In this document: one piece after another, positions 10,924 to 22,662 of the stretch
Layout: each line of letters opens with the position of its first letter
How positions within the stretch are numbered: position 1 is the first letter of the stretch
DNA from: Zarea fungicola
Lineage: Eukaryota > Ascomycota > Sordariomycetes > Hypocreales > Cordycipitaceae
Direction of reading: 5' to 3'
Assembly: GCA_900169235.1 (NCBI GenBank)
Contig: FWCC01000331.1
Span: 62,001 to 126,000, forward strand
Length of the DNA stretch: 64,000 nt
The notes under the pieces: generated by a model
Seen by the model: the letters and a program-made list of their open reading frames with translations, nothing else
What the model was told of the DNA's origin: nothing
The model's database searches: none
Made by a program: the position numbers and the translations under genes

Positions 10924-13534
10924 ATGGCGATTCAAAAGAAGCACGGCAAAGGCCGTTTAGACAAGTGGTACAAACTTGCTAAAGAAAAGGGGTACCGAGC
11001 AAGAGCGTCCTTCAAGCTCGTACAATTGAACAAAAAGTATGGCTTTCTTGAAAAGAGCAAGGTCCTACTGGATCTTTGCGCTGCGCCAGGAGTAAGAACC
11101 TTCTCTTAATATCTCTGTACATTCCGCAACTGAGCTAATCTTTGTTCTTCTCTCTCCTATTTAGTCCTGGTGTCAGGTTGCGTGTGAAGTAATGCCGGTC
11201 AACAGTTTAATTATTGGTGTTGATTTAGCGCCCATTAAGCCAATTCCCAGAGTCATCACTTTTCAAAGCGACATTACGACAGAGAAGTGCCGAGCTACAA
11301 TTCGCCAACATTTGAAGACATGGAAGGCAGACACTGTGCTACACGATGGTGCACCAAATGTTGGCACTGCGTGGGTGCAGGACTCGTTCAACCAGGCAGA
11401 ACTGGCTCTGCAGGCAATGAAGTTGGCCACCGAGTTTCTGGTTGAAGGTGGCACTTTCGTCACGAAGGTTTTCCGATCAAAAGATTATAATCCTCTCCTC
11501 TGGGTATTGAATCAGCTGTTCACCAACGTTGAAGCTACGAAACCCCCGTCTTCTCGTAATGTCTCCGCCGAAATCTTCGTTGTATGTAGAGGCTACAAAG
11601 CACCGAAGCGCATTGATCCCCGATTCTTGGATCCTCGATCGGTATTTGCAGAGTTGTCCGGGACTACACCCAACAATGAAGCGAAAGTCTACAACCCGGA
11701 GGTCAAGAAACGAAAGCGAGAAGGATACGAAGAAGGTGACTACACTTTATACAAAGAAGTACTTGCAAGCGAATTTATACATACAATGGACCCAATTGCG
11801 ATACTGGGGAGTTCCAATAAACTCACCTTCAAGCAGCCTTTAAATGGAGATGTTGCGCTGGCTGCTTTGGATAAGTTGCCAGAAACAACAGCCGAAATTC
11901 GGAACTGCTGCGGCGACCTAAAGACCCTTGGACGTAGAGACTTCAAGCTCTTGCTGAAATGGAGATTGAGAGTCCGTGAAATCTTTGGATTGGTTACAAA
12001 AGAGAAAGAATTAGCTGCAGCGGCAGAGGAAGTCGTCCAAGTTGGAGAAATGGATGAAGAACTCAAAATACAAGAGGAGCTACAGGCTATGAACGACCGA
12101 GACAACGCTAAGAGAAAGAGAGAAAAGAGAAGGGGAAACGAGAAGAAGCAGAAGGAAATTATTCGAATGCAGATGAACATGATCAGTCCGATGGACATTG
12201 GCATGGACGAGGCTGGTCCTATTGGAGAGGGCTCCATGTTCACACTCAAATCCGCAGACAAAACCGAGGCCATGCGTCGATTGAACCGCGGGAAAATGGC
12301 AACAGTATCGGACGTCAAACGTATACCTGAACATGAGTCAGAGAGCGACGATAGCGACAGTGATCTCGACGAAGACCGACTTGAGCGAGACTTGGACTCC
12401 ATGTATGACAACTTCAAGGAGCGTAAGGCGGAGTCTGATGCCAAATATCGCGCTAAAAAAGCAAGAGAGCAGCGTGGTGATGACGAGTGGGAAGGCCTGT
12501 CGGCCAGTGACGGTAACCAATCTGATTCTAGTGCTCTGGAAGAAGAAGACGACTCATCTTCGGATGAAGATGAAGTTCCAACTAAACGCCTTCTAAAAAG
12601 CTTTGGCGATGAGGAGGGCGGCAGTAATGGCCTTTCAAACAGAGCTGCGGCTTTCTTCAATCAGGAAATCTTCAAGGGCATCACTGGGACGGTACCAAAA
12701 ACCGCTTCTACCATAAAAGACGACATCGATGAGGATGAAGAGATCCGCAATCTGAAGCCAACAGTCAAAATTGGAGTCGTGAAGGAAAAAGCGTCTGCCA
12801 AAAGGAACCGTATCGCTTCAAATGAAACATCTGCTACGGAAAAGGGAGATACCCTTAACCCTGGTTCTGCTGCCGATGCAGATGAAGACTGGGAGGAGAT
12901 GGAAACCAGGCGATCAGATGGTAAAGCAGGTAAGTACCTCCGAACAGTTTTATATCTGGCACTCACTCATCGTTAATTAGATATCGACATTATCACCGCA
13001 GAGGCTATGACATTGGCACATCTACTTGCAAGCGGAGCAAAAACAAGCCAAGACGTGATTGATGATGGGTTCAACAAGCACGCCTTCCGCGACCGAGATG
13101 GTTTACCGGATTGGTTCCTGGATGACGAATCCAAGCATGACAAGCCTCATAAACCCATTTCCAAGGCCGCGGCTCAGGCTATTAAAGAAAAGCTGCGGGC
13201 GTTCAATGCTCGACCGATCAAGAAAGTCCGTGAAGCCAGGGCGAGAAAGAAGATTAAAGCTGCGCAGAAGCTGGAGCGCCTCAAGAAGAAATCAGACATG
13301 ATGGCGGCGGATGAAGGCATGACTGAAAAGGAGAAGGCCGACGGCATCGCAAAGTTATTGAGCAGAGCTGCTCGTAAGAAACCTAGGCAGCCGGCTAGAT
13401 TGGTTGTGGCACGCGGTGCCAACAAGGGCATCAAGGGCCGCCCTAATGGCGTGAAGGGTCGCTACAGAATTGTTGATTCACGAATGAAGAAGGAGCTCAG
13501 AGCACAGAAGAGGATATCAAAGAAAAAGAAATAG
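10924..13534 (+). CDS. SPB1: 27S pre-rRNA (guanosine-2'-O-)-methyltransferase Spb1
   Basis: Exons 10924-11091, 11165-12929 and 12981-13534 (introns 73 and 51 bp) give 828 residues, as expected for Spb1. It is the nucleolar AdoMet enzyme that methylates the 25S A-loop guanosine during 60S assembly. The first intron falls inside the SAM-binding loop, after DLCAAPG, and splicing rejoins it to SWCQVA. The RrmJ/FtsJ catalytic residues are visible: the HDGAPNV Asp, the Lys in FVTKVFRS and the Glu in [10 protein letters not shown] long charged middle (~300-580) has acidic Ser/Asp runs and Lys/Arg-rich helices, followed by the Spb1 C-terminal domain ([13 protein letters not shown], then [18 protein letters not shown]) and a basic tail. 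It is convergent with the JmjC gene; stop codons are only 60 bp apart. Confidence 0.97.
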
Positions 13535-13594
13535 AGCGGTGGTAAATAGAGAGGGAGAACATATTGTGCGAAATAGGATATTGTTTGTGGCGAT

Positions 13595-14872
13595 TTAACT
13601 GTGCCGTAATGTAATGGAACGTAAAAATGAGGCTGTAGAAAAGAGTGGACCAGCGTAATCCATGTCGTACCTGAAAGAGCCTGTCAGCACGGGATTCAGT
13701 TCAACTTGCGCGTAGTTCGAAGTTTACTTACCAGTAGTTTATCGCAGCAATAAAACCGGTCGGAGTAGTTTTTGCAACCGATTGAGTAACTTTGTGGTAC
13801 CTACGCTTGACATTAGTGGCGGAGCAATGCAATGGTGTCCTTGGCCTAAAGAGTCTGGAGTGGACGTCCGGTTTAAATCAGTGAAACGAGTCATACCACA
13901 ATGCGGGGAGATATAGCATATCACCAGGTTCGAGTGTAAGACGAATAGGCTGTGCTAGGCGTGATAACCGTGTGGGGTTTTCTCCTGGATGATCGGGATC
14001 CCAAGTTGCAAACGGAACTGGGGTTGGATCGTCATCAAGACGCAGAGATAGTCCTTGACTATCTCTGGCATATGTGGCTGGTGCAAGTAGTTTTTCATTC
14101 ATGCAGTGATGATGGAGAGGTGAGAGAAGAACAAAATGCTTTCGCCCACAAATCTGTACATATATGTTTTCAAAGTTGTCTTTGTGTGCTGCCGTTACGG
14201 ATTTCGAGTTTCCAATCCACATGTTGATAGCTTCTGGGGATCTCTGAAGTGCTATGCGAGCGAAAGGGATGTCCTTTTGCGCATCCTTAAATAGACACTG
14301 ATATTCTTGGCGCAGGTTGTCGTTCTCTGTGCATGTAAATAAATGCACAAAATAGTGGCTGGGTTGTAAAATTCGAAATACTAACGTGTCTGTGCATATC
14401 TCACTTCCGCATTGCGAGGGAAGTTTGGGTCTGTCTCTTGCGCAATTACATAGGACAAAAATTCGTCAAACGATTGAGATTCTTCATGCGGTTTTGCAAA
14501 TACAGGAGATTCTTGTAAGGGAGACGCCGTCGGAGCGTCTGCATTGCTGGTGATGCCATTATGTAAATTTCGACTGTTATGAAACGTTTCAAGCAAGAAA
14601 CCTTACCCGTGCGGCGTTACAGCGACATTTACCGATTGACCGGCCAGGGCATTCATAAGATAATCCTTATTCCAGTTTTGACAAGCCTTCCAAGATGACG
14701 CGCCGCCGCGGACCACGAATGGAATATTGCGTGCTACATATCGCATGAATTCAAGTGGACTTGGCTCACAGTCGAGCTCCTCGATGTTAGGGCCGTTGAG
14801 TTCTCCGTATGTTGTAATAAGATGCTCCAGAGCATTTTCCAAGCGTGCAAATTCTCGCTGTTGGGACATCAT
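13595..14872 (-). CDS. JmjC-domain hydroxylase, JMJD7-like
   Basis: The gene is broken into five exons: 14872-14607, 14546-14386, 14326-13897, 13800-13732 and 13670-13595 (introns 60, 59, 96 and 61 bp). Spliced, it gives 333 residues. It matches JMJD7-type 2-oxoglutarate/Fe(II) enzymes (lysyl hydroxylases of TRAFAC GTPases in animals). The iron ligands are the His and Asp of TAAHKDN and, restored only by splicing exon 3 to exon 4, the His in WYHKVTQS. The Lys in GRKHFVLLSP lies where 2-oxoglutarate binders have one. The end NYWYDMDYAGP is also created by splicing. The start is the first ATG of MMSQQREFA. The acceptor of exon 2 could instead be 27 nt upstream. The substrate in fungi is not inferable here. 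Confidence 0.88.
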
Positions 14873-15757
14873 GGCAACTCTATAATCCACAGCAGAGTGT
14901 TGGTCTGATAGCCGGTGGCAACAAGAAGACAATCTCTAATAAGTGGTTTGGGGAGCTGGCAGGAAAAATCGCTGAGCAACCACCCGACAACTCAGGTTCT
15001 TAGTGGTGGGTCAAGGCGGGCACCACGGGCAGCGGCTATTATCACTTGAACAAGCAAGAAAACTTATATCCAGAGAGTCGGCAAGAGAGATGTAAATACA
15101 ACATAAATAGTAAGCAGCTGATTATATGTCTCTCGTCGCCAATTAATACTAGCCGATGAAACAGGCTGTAAAACTTTATACTGGGTTAAAATAAACAGGC
15201 GGCCAAAAGAAGCGATGAAAAAAGGAAACATGGGACAGGAAGCCCCCCAAAACCTTGCGAATGCAAGTGTTTGACTGGTCAGCTGTTCCTAGGTACCTAG
15301 GCGGGTAGGTACCTAGGTAGGTAGGTAGGTAGGTACATACCTTAGTACTTACCTACTGTAGTACCTAATGGGGCTCCACCCCGCCGCACCGTCCGCTTCC
15401 GTACTGGTACTGCACAGGTTACAGCTAAGTAAAACCTGATAGGTAGCCCTCTCTCTTGAGCTCATTGTCGACCCTTTATTTGTTATTCTTATTGTTACTA
15501 TTATAATTGGAAACCATCGGCTGCTGGCCAGCAGACTTCTATTAGTAACGCTTGCATGGCATAGATGCAATTGCACATTGCATTTCTGACAGCCTCACAT
15601 GTGACTCTGGGCGAGTCTGAGTGCCAGCAAGTAAATCGCAGCAGTGTCGCTTCGCACCGCACCTGACTGGCTATCACCAGCTTCAGTACATTGGTACGGA
15701 GCCCCTGGAAAGTGTATCGGGACGTATCACACAAACTCTTTCACAACTTTTCCGATC
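14873..15757. promoter_or_regulatory. Divergent intergenic region, JmjC gene / SCAP
   Basis: An 885-bp region serves both genes. It contains the most regular ACCT/AGGT tract of the window (15286-15368). Otherwise nothing is recognised. Confidence 0.5.
15286..15368. repeat. Palindromic AGGT/ACCT tract
   Basis: The run contains CCTAGGTACCTAGG, a second GGTACCTAGG followed by AGGT repeated several times, then ACCTACTGTAGTACCT. The ACCT and AGGT halves are complementary, so the tract can fold back on itself. It sits about 390-470 bp upstream of the SCAP start. Confidence 0.7.
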
Positions 15758-18700
15758 ATGATATGGTATCTGCTGTACCCGTTACGAGGGTAAGAAACAG
15801 GACACTGCCATGTGCCATGCATTCGCCGATGCTAAAACTATTTCAGAACAACGGAGGCGCCGGCTCTCTCAACAGCTAATCCCATTCGCGCCGCGTTTAC
15901 CCGATATGGGAACTACGTTGCGCAACATGTCGTTTTGGCGCTGCTATTTTCCGGAATTGTCGCTACCATTTTAATTTATCCAATACCCTACCTCTTCACC
16001 AATGATTTCACTAACGGTGCCTCAAATCTTCCCCACCATGTCTGGACTGTTGCACAGCCACTCGGCAGAGACAACCCTGTTGCACCTGATATAATTATGA
16101 GGTCTATCTGGATTCACGGGAACTATATGCAGGCATTGACTACGAATATTCTTACATCTGCCCTGGAGCTCCAAGATGAGCTACTCGGGTCTACTGAAAA
16201 GTTCTCGCCATTTGCTTCTGAAGCTACACCATCTTTTGAGGAGCATAACTGGCCGATGTCAACCAAGAGTAGAGACTCAGTTCACATCGTCAATGGTCTA
16301 ACAAATCAGTCATGGTTCTTTCACTCCCCTCTCCTCTATTGGGATTGCTCTCGCCAACGTATCCTGGAGGACTCGAATCTCATCGCAACTGTGAATGAGA
16401 AGAAGACGCAATCTACATCAGCAAATGTCACGCTACGTCATTCAATTGTGTTTAGTGGGAAAAAATTCGCCGAGAGAAGATTACTGGCAGCAGATGCGCT
16501 GGTTATCACTCTCCTGCACCTTCGCGACTCCCCTGTTGGCCGACAATGGGAGCACAACGCGCCACTGCTGGCTGAGAAGGCTAGGAATAAATGGGACATC
16601 TATCCCTGCGATGGAAAGGTTGACGAAAATCAGTTATACCAATTTCAATTTCGTCCGATTTCTCCATACGACATCATTAGTTTGGCAGTAGCTTATGGCC
16701 TTACTCTCGTATACTTCCTAGCGAGCTTATCGAAACTGCGCGCAATTAAATCGAAAGCGGGACTAACAGTCACGGTGACTACTCAGATACTCTTCTCGAT
16801 CATGTCGAGCTTCACTGTGTGTGCCATTTTCGATATCGACTTGTCTCGCATTCCTCGAGCTGCATATCCGCTTGTCGTACTCGCAATCAGCTTAGAAAAT
16901 ATGTTTAGGGTCATATATGCCGTCATACTCACGCCGGCAGAGAGCAGCTCTAGCAGTCGAGTTGGCTCTGCTTTTGGACAGACCGCACATATTGCCCTTG
17001 CAAGCACAGTTCAGAACGCAACCATTTTGGTCGGCCTTTCCAAAATCGTGTCCCCTGGTGTTGCCGACTTTTGCATATTCGCTGCAATTGCTACTGTCTT
17101 CGATTTTTTCTACCTTTCAACTTTCTTTCTCTCTGTTTTAAGTGTTGATGTGCGAAGAGTTGAGCTCGAGGATGCACTCTCGAAAACCAGCACTTTAAGG
17201 CACAACCACAACCTCTGTGAGGTGAAAGAGCGGCCGTTGTGGATTTCCAACATTTTAAGAGGCAGGGTCGCATTATCTACCAGAATTGCAGGTACGGTTG
17301 TCATGATTGTATTTGTGATGACTGCTCAATGGCATTTTTTTGGTAACGGCGTTCTTGACCCTGCTCGGCGATTGTTTGGTGCACCAGCTTTGCAACCACC
17401 AGGCACCGCTGAGGCAATGTCACCACTAGAGCAAATTCATCAAGCACGATCTCCTGGGTCATGGTTACGTCTCCAGGATCACGAGACTGCCAAGGAGGTG
17501 ATTAACGCGATCAAGCCACTGGCATACAGCTATACTGCTAAAGTTTATAATCCTCTGGTTTTCGTGCTTAGAAACTCGAGCCGGATACCGCCACATCAGA
17601 AGCGGAGATTTTTGCCAGCGGCATATGATTTCATTAATCACCAGCTAGCCCAGTTCGTGATTTCCATTGTTCTGGTTGCTGCCGGGCTTCGATTGCTTGC
17701 AAGCTACCTTCTTTGGGCTGATGAAGAAACCAATGGTTGGTTTGCTGATTTAAGCAGAGCCTCGTCGTTGTCCATAAAAACATTGTCTGGAGGCCACGTT
17801 CTCGATGTCGTGATGGTAGCGGCATCAGCTGATGGCCGAATTGTTTCTGCAGGGTTGGACCGCACCATTAGAGTTTGGGATATTCGTTCAAGCGGCACAA
17901 GTTATGAGCTACCTGGAACAGGAGTCGTCGATAGGCAGGGATTGTTCCCTGTTCTGGGAATGGCAGTGGATGCGGATGCGAAATGGCTAGCTGTTCTTTC
18001 TACGACACAAGTTCAACTATGGAGCCTCACAGAGTACGCTTGGAGCGAGGCTGTACCCATGGAATCTGCCGGTTACAAGACCGAAGTGTTTTGTTTCCAT
18101 TCACAGTCATCATCAAATGAGCCTCGGCTTATAATTGTGCAAAAAGACGGAACATTGATAGACATCTGCATGGCTCTCAACGGCAGGTGTACCAAGTCTG
18201 TGGTCTGCCCTAATCAACTTCTCATGGCTCGCCCTTTGATGTGTAAAGGTAGGTTAATAACCCTTCTACACATGGTGAGAGCTTCATGATGCTAATATTT
18301 AGTTAAATTAGATAATTCTGGTGCTCGATCAATTCAAATTATATCGCTCACTCGAGACGGAAAAGCTTTTATTGCCAGAGAGATGGACTTTGTTTGGACA
18401 TACAAAAGCTTTTCATTAAATGTGTTGAGCGATGCAACCCTCCACCAGGTAGTACCTCTATCGCCGCATCCGATGTTTCTCATTGGATCCATCAGCTCCG
18501 TCTATCTGGTAAGTGCTGAAGATGGCGAAGTACAACATATCTTTGCAACGGAAGCTATGGTTCCTCGATCATTGCAGTGCGAATCCTCTGATTCTCGATA
18601 TTGTGGATCACAAACCAGTGTAGGGTTTAGTAACTTCACTTTAGGATATGCTTCAGCAGATACTCGGGAGTGTATTGTGACCAACTACAGCCCTGGTGAA

Positions 18701-19222
18701 GAATATGAGGCGATTGCGGCGTCCGCACCATCTGGTGCCGCTGGTGGCGGGTGGTGTACGTGGGAAGAGGCAATGGAGACAACGAAGCGCGTTGCGGAGC
18801 CGGGGGTGTGGGAAATTGTCAAAGGTCGAAGCGTCATCGGAATGCGACAGGAGGGGTCTCGCAATGCGATGAAACAAAAAGCTTACCGGAGGCGTTCGTC
18901 GGCGAGGGATGGAGTCCTACGGGTGCCTGCGAGGTGGCAAATCTGGACTATGGCTACTGACGGACATCCTGAATTGGACGAAGTACGACAGCTGTTCAAA
19001 GAGGAGTCTGACAAAGGAGAGCTTCTCGTTGTCCCTGGGCTGGGGCCGAAAGCCAAAATCGGGGCCAAGTCTGTGGCATTCTGTCTTGGCAATGCTATCA
19101 AAGTCATATCTGCAGGTGCACATGACCGATACAACGGCACCGGGGCCTGTGAGGCAGACTCTCTGCTAACGAAAGACAGTCGACGCGGACGACACGGTGG
19201 GTCAACACGATCCAGAGGTTAA
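15758..19222 (+). CDS. SCAP: SREBP cleavage-activating protein (SCAP), sterol-sensing domain
   Basis: Exon 1 (15758-15789) codes only MIWYLLYPLRG; a 57-bp intron leads to exon 2 (15847-18248), and a second intron to exon 3 (18303-19222), giving about 1117 residues. The acceptor of the last exon could also be 18312, in the same frame. SCAP escorts the SREBP transcription factor from ER to Golgi and controls sterol and hypoxia response. Visible parts are TM1 near residues 35-60, a large luminal loop, a five-helix sterol-sensing domain around 283-440 (from SPYDIISLAVAYGL to FFLSVLSVDVRR), another TM pair, and a WD40 C-terminal half with a clear repeat near 660 (GRIVSAGLDRTIRVWD). The length is normal. 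No SREBP or Dsc gene is present in the window. Confidence 0.92.
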
Positions 19223-21320
19223 ATTCCTGACAATGAGTCTATGTGTTGCAAATATGATGGCGGGTCGGCGTTTAGCATCTGGAGGCGAGGAATTCATACT
19301 GCGAAATGTCTTATGTAAACGACCATAGGCGTTGGGGGGCAATCTGGCTATGTAATGGGAGTAGTTGAGCAGCATGAGACACAAGAAACCTAAGATACAG
19401 ATGCATATCTCAAAGATTGGCGAAGTTGCGATAACCTGTGCTCGAGCCGTGCTATAATGCAAGGACTATATTGGACGGCTATGCTTGGTAATACTTCGGA
19501 GTTACAGTTTTTTTAGTGGGCCAACTCCGCGGCCGAGTCCTGCTGTGCACAGGCAGACTTGTGGGAGAGGCGCTTGAGCTAGCCGACACCTATGTACTTG
19601 ATATTGCAGGACTGTTGTATCGGTGCGGCATGGCCTAATTGGGCCAGCTGATGAAGACTGGTGAGGGTAAACTCCGATTAGTCCATGGCTCAAGTGTACC
19701 TCGTTAATAGCATTGATTTAACAACGAGGACATGGATTGATGATTTTAAGGGTGGTGCTTGCCACCTGCTTGGATAAAACTGGGGAGGCTCTGAGGTGAG
19801 TTTTATTACTGTTGTACTCACCGCTAGAATGAGACGAATGGAAAGCTCAGTCACCGGACTGGGGATTTTATTTGAAGACCAGCCATTATTGGAGTCCCGT
19901 AAGGGGAGAGAGTGCAGCATGTCAGTATGAGAACCGCAAGTGCCGTCTTGGACCAGTCGTCATGCAGGGTAAGCAGTTGCCTTCATGTAGGTGGCTGGTG
20001 TTATGCTGTTTTGCTGTTGCGATCTGTGAAATCCCCACATACGCTGCCTTCGTACCTCACCTACCTGGTAGGTACCTGGTAGGAGGGAGGTTCCGAGGTC
20101 CTCATCGCGGTGGTATCTCTCTGACTGCTGCACAACCAGTCAATAAGTTGTGCTTCCAAGGTAATCAGAAAAAAATTGCTGCATCCTGCTACACTTGCGC
20201 ATTTTCTCACATGCAATGTAGGCAATATTGATTTCATGCTAATAACGTGGTAGATACGGTATCTACTCCGTATGCAGCCAATTATTAGGGTTGGGGACAA
20301 GGTCACTGTCCCAGCCCCCCAAACAGCGAGCCAAGCATGGGCTTGCTGTCCTCGAACCAATCAGTCCCCGTTGCAGCTGACGGTGGCGCGTCACCCCCTG
20401 TCAGATATTCCTTCGTCCGTCTCTCGTAGCTATAGCCCTCCGCTCCTTGCTATACTTCTTGTCAATCTACGGTGACCTACGTAATAAGCGACGCCGACTC
20501 AGCCTCCTCATTACTTTCTCAATTCTGTGTCACCAGACTAACAATAACCGCGTTCAACTCAGCTCGTTCGTGGGAGGTGGATCGTACGAGTTACCAGACC
20601 CGATCCAGATTCAAGTTCAGACTAGATACGAGCCATGGTTATACCATACATTTAACCAGATAACTTTTTCCATGAGTGCTGTACAGCTTCAACACAAAGG
20701 TTTGTATGGCTCTCGTTAATGTATCTTCACTTTTCGGCAATTCCGTACACCTTCTTGCGTGCCCACGCATGAGCTCGTTTTTCTGCTACCAGGGATATTG
20801 GACAGCTTCCTTCTGCTCTACTACTGTGGCGGGACTGGAACGATCGAATGAACGTTCACAGTTCTTCCACCTACCACAGGGGGCGGTAGAGTCGTCGCCT
20901 ATCAGAGCCTGCAAACTCTAAAAGTTTACCTGGTAGTGCTTTACCGTCATCCTCTCATTTTCCCTCCTCCCTGTGGTGGTGATGCGGGAGGGCCCAATCA
21001 CCGCCCGCGCACTTCTCCTGCATCTCTTTACCGCTCTAGCGCTGTGTAGCCAGGGCTCGGGCCGCATTTATTGGCCTTGCATAAGCCCGCCCAACTGTGG
21101 AAACGTCTGCCTTGTTGACCTTGTCAAACCGCCCTACTCCTCCTTGCATTGCTTCATCTTACACCCTCGTTCGTCGTTGTTCTGTTGGATTAACTGTCTT
21201 TTCCTAGTGCTTTCTGGCAGTTCCGCTGACCAGACGCCATCTCAAGCCTGGCAGCAATCTCTTGGGACTCCTGGCAGACAGCTGTCGGAACAGCTCGTTT
21301 CAGGCCTCACCAACAACTGG
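19223..21320. other. Long intergenic and leader region upstream of the 14-3-3-like gene
   Basis: This 2.1-kb stretch lies between SCAP and the next start codon. A small ACCT/AGGT patch is at 20054-20090. The last ~400 bp are rich in C/T runs, as in fungal 5' leaders, and stay open in frame with the next gene from an ATG at 20982, though the composition does not look coding. No RNA gene is recognised. Confidence 0.5.
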
Positions 21321-22250
21321 ATGGCGTCTTCCGAGGTTGATCAAAAGTTTCTTGGCAGGCTTGCTAGAGCCGTCGAACACGATAACCCGTTGCTCTCATC
21401 CATGCTTTTCAAGATTCTCGGCCTATCGCTCAATCTCGCTGAACAACTCGTTGCTGCCAAGAAACAGCGCAAGCCTACTGCAGTCACATCACCGCTTTTC
21501 CTTCGCCGCATTCTGCATATTCTCTGGCTCTCGCGTGAGGGACTCGTCATGCTACAACAATATGTCATCCCGATGGTTGGTAATTATGTTGAGCTCAAAG
21601 TCCTAGCATACAAACTCCGGGCTAGCTTTCACCACATATTCGTTCTTTTCCATAACTCGCCACCCGTGTCAACAATCGGGAGCTGGACACCGGATGCGAT
21701 AGCTGCAGCTTTTGCGCCAGTGTACAAGGATGAGCATGGGATGCTCACCGCCGAAGGTGATCCTATATCAAGATCCTCCTCCGTTCAACCGACACATGCG
21801 CTTGAGGGTGGTCCTGTTGGACCACCACCTGGTTTCGAAACCCAAGTCGCACTTCTCCCTCCTTCGTTTTTATTGCCCGGCAAAGATTACTTGCCTACTG
21901 CATACGAGTACTTTCAGGAAGCGATGGATTTAGCCGACCATCTACTTTGGGGATCGCACTCTCTACGACTATCAGTAAAAACGGAATACGCTGCATTCCT
22001 ATATGAGTGTGTTCACGATGCTGAATCCAGTCGGCAATTAGCCAAAAAGACCGTCGCTGAGGTTTACAATGCCACAGAGGGCATGGATGATGATATGTTT
22101 AAAGACGCCTGCGAACTGGTCACTGTGCTCGGGAAGATGATGAAGAGAGGTTTAGGATCTGGCACAACCGCAAAGGGTAAACGCATCGAAGTTATACCCA
22201 CAACCCCTCCGGCCACGAACGCGAGCCTAGGCATGGAAAATGCTATATAA
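21321..22250 (+). CDS. Divergent 14-3-3-like protein
   Basis: I call the start at 21321 (MASSEVDQKFLG), giving 309 residues in one exon. The frame is open further upstream to an ATG at 20982, but that part is low-complexity and reads like a leader. The N-terminal helices (FLGRLARAVEHDNPLL) and the final helices resemble 14-3-3 proteins: YEYFQEAMDLADHLLWGSHSLRLSV aligns with the helix ending in THPIRLGLAL, and the following segment with LAKKAF and YKDSTLIMQLL. The match is loose and the phosphopeptide-binding Lys/Arg triad is not obviously all kept, so target binding is uncertain. There is an insertion of ~60 Pro/Ser-rich residues mid-protein (GGPVGPPPGFE). Canonical 14-3-3 genes have more introns, which supports this being a separate divergent family. 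Confidence 0.75.
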   Translation: MASSEVDQKFLGRLARAVEHDNPLLSSMLFKILGLSLNLAEQLVAAKKQRKPTAVTSPLFLRRILHILWLSREGLVMLQQYVIPMVGNYVELKVLAYKLRASFHHIFVLFHNSPPVSTIGSWTPDAIAAAFAPVYKDEHGMLTAEGDPISRSSSVQPTHALEGGPVGPPPGFETQVALLPPSFLLPGKDYLPTAYEYFQEAMDLADHLLWGSHSLRLSVKTEYAAFLYECVHDAESSRQLAKKTVAEVYNATEGMDDDMFKDACELVTVLGKMMKRGLGSGTTAKGKRIEVIPTTPPATNASLGMENAI

Positions 22251-22662
22251 GCTCCCAACGCCACAACATTAACCATATCGAACTTGTGCTTTTGTTCTTC
22301 GACCACATGCCACTTGTGTCTGCCGACGTCTTCTCTCCTTACCTGTTTGTACTGCAGCTCTCATTATTCAGCGTTTTCTTGGACGTATAGATACAGAAGG
22401 CTGGCGCCGGAGGCCATGCGATACTATACATATTTCCAAAGGATAGATTAACTGGTTCTTTAGCACTACATTTTTCAACTCTCGGATGAGTCACTGTGGC
22501 AATTGTAGGTAACCACAGGACATGTACTATATAGGCGACTTTGCCGCAACATGCTGTTTCTATAACTATCTATTGAGCGGTGGTCGCTGCAGAGATGTTA
22601 CCAATTTACTGTGTACGATGTTGATATAGAATTGATTTGGCCCATTTTGCTAAGCTAATTGT
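22251..22662. other. Convergent 3' region
   Basis: This is the shared 3' flank of the 14-3-3-like gene and the Myb-like pseudogene. Nothing else is recognised. Confidence 0.5.

Noticed and set aside
11740..12660. Minus-strand open frame of 306 codons, very Ser/Leu-rich
   Set aside because: Antisense of the acidic/basic middle of SPB1; composition is the complement of Asp/Glu/Lys codons.
13878..13896. JmjC gene apparently truncated before its last iron ligand
   Set aside because: Two further small exons restore the His and the C-terminus; not a pseudogene.
19872..20231. 119-codon plus-strand frame
   Set aside because: Intergenic, no domain, overlaps an ACCT/AGGT patch; no splice or start support.
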